Shown one piece after another: positions 63,642 through 64,000 of a stretch of 64,000 bases of DNA (within the stretch, counting starts at the first letter, position 1; every line of letters starts with the position of its first letter). The stretch is from the NCBI RefSeq assembly GCF_041675725.1, contig NZ_JBAYTI010000005.1, positions 5,674 through 69,673 of the forward strand, written 5' to 3'. A program made the translations under genes and the position numbers. Source of the DNA: Castellaniella sp041675725 (GTDB lineage: Bacteria > Pseudomonadota > Gammaproteobacteria > Burkholderiales > Burkholderiaceae_B). The notes beneath the pieces were generated by a model. It saw only the letters and a program-made list of their open reading frames with translations, was not told where the DNA came from and made no database searches.

Positions 63642-64000
63642 CCCACGGTTTTTTGTGCGACCGGATGCGACCCGATGATCGAACCACGATCGATCTCATA
63701 ATTGTGATCGAGCACGCTGGCCGCGTGCTGAAGATCCGCCCCTGAAAGCAGGGCACTGAACCCTTCGGCCCTGAGCGCCCCCACGACTTCCGCAATGCGC
63801 AGGGACAGCGCGGGTGCGACCCCTTCGAACGGTTCATCGAGAAGCACCAGCTGCTGCCCTGTCATGAGCGCCCTGCCGATGGCGACCAGCTTCTGCTGCC
63901 CGCCAGACAATTCCATGGCCTTTCTGGGGGCAAAGCCTTGCAGCTCGGGAATGATCTGGTAAGCGCGTTGCAGGTGGCGTTCGGCATCGGTAATGCCCAG
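63638..64000 (-). CDS. livF: LivF-type ABC transporter ATPase, C-terminal part (cut by window edge)
   Basis: The visible 120 codons (continuing past the window edge, LGITDAERHLQRAYQIIPEL onward) include the signature MELSGGQQKLVAIGRALM, Walker B LVLLDEPFEGVAP and an H-loop region where the usual His is not evident (LLSGADLQHAAS). LivF-like proteins energise uptake of branched-chain amino acids or, beside acyl-CoA synthetases, of organic acids. Confidence 0.85.
   Translation of the reverse strand: MGITDAERHLQRAYQIIPELQGFAPRKAMELSGGQQKLVAIGRALMTGQQLVLLDEPFEGVAPALSLRIAEVVGALRAEGFSALLSGADLQHAASVLDHNYEIDRGSIIGSHPVAQKTVG

Overview
The window is a dense, GC-rich bacterial chromosome segment. Gene content and order point to a betaproteobacterium of the Alcaligenaceae/Burkholderiales type: parE-parC, trxA-rho-gdhA, yhdP next to glnE, clpB, rnr-rlmB, a PhaAB-type (fused A+B) Mrp antiporter, and many promoters with a TACAAT -10. 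The denitrification/anaerobiosis-flavoured genes (ubiUVT, hemN, a Crp/Fnr regulator, DUF2249, a NnrS-like heme membrane protein) suggest a facultative anaerobe. Genus cannot be fixed from sequence reading alone.

Layout. 1-16.3 kb: housekeeping (topoisomerase IV, thioredoxin, Rho, glutamate dehydrogenase, YhdP, GlnE, ClpB), an orphan cytochrome P450 and two small proteins. 16.3-28.1 kb: a TetR regulator with a palindromic operator, divergent from a long operon coding for an outer-membrane factor, a HlyD-type adaptor, an RbbA-like double-ATPase ABC protein and a YhhJ-like permease, followed without a break by a DUF3141 (PhaC-like) protein, phosphotransacetylase and acetate kinase. 28.1-35.1 kb: an oxygen-limitation cluster with ubiU-ubiV-ubiT (ubiT looks frameshifted), DUF2249, NnrS-like protein, Crp/Fnr regulator, YbaN and HemN, with two FNR/ANR-type boxes. 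35.1-41.1 kb: six overlapping Mrp Na+/H+ antiporter genes. 41.2-45.8 kb: a Fur-box-preceded tonB-exbB-exbD operon that continues into a two-component system. 45.9-57.5 kb: MscS channel, tRNA-Leu, RNase R, RlmB, a Cys/Met PLP enzyme, HU, tRNA-Val, SelU-SelD, a YjgR-type ATPase, a candidate sRNA, an AmiD-like lipoprotein amidase and tRNA-Met.

57.5-60.4 kb, directly after tRNA-Met, is an accessory islet: two coupled small ORFs of unknown function, a leftward terminator followed by a group II intron-like 5' fragment, two tandem BrnT-BrnA toxin-antitoxin modules with look-alike promoters, an IS4-type transposase relic, and a Phd-PIN toxin-antitoxin pair. 60.4-64 kb returns to backbone-like genes: GST, a 1-Cys peroxiredoxin with a palindromic promoter, an acyl-CoA synthetase and the end of a LivF-type ABC ATPase.

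The observations I consider most worth testing are the multi-hairpin sRNA candidate at about 56.4 kb, the paired brnTA modules, the terminator-associated group II intron relic, the FNR-box-centred cluster and the exporter-DUF3141-pta-ackA operon. No stretch longer than about 220 bases lacks a gene or described element.
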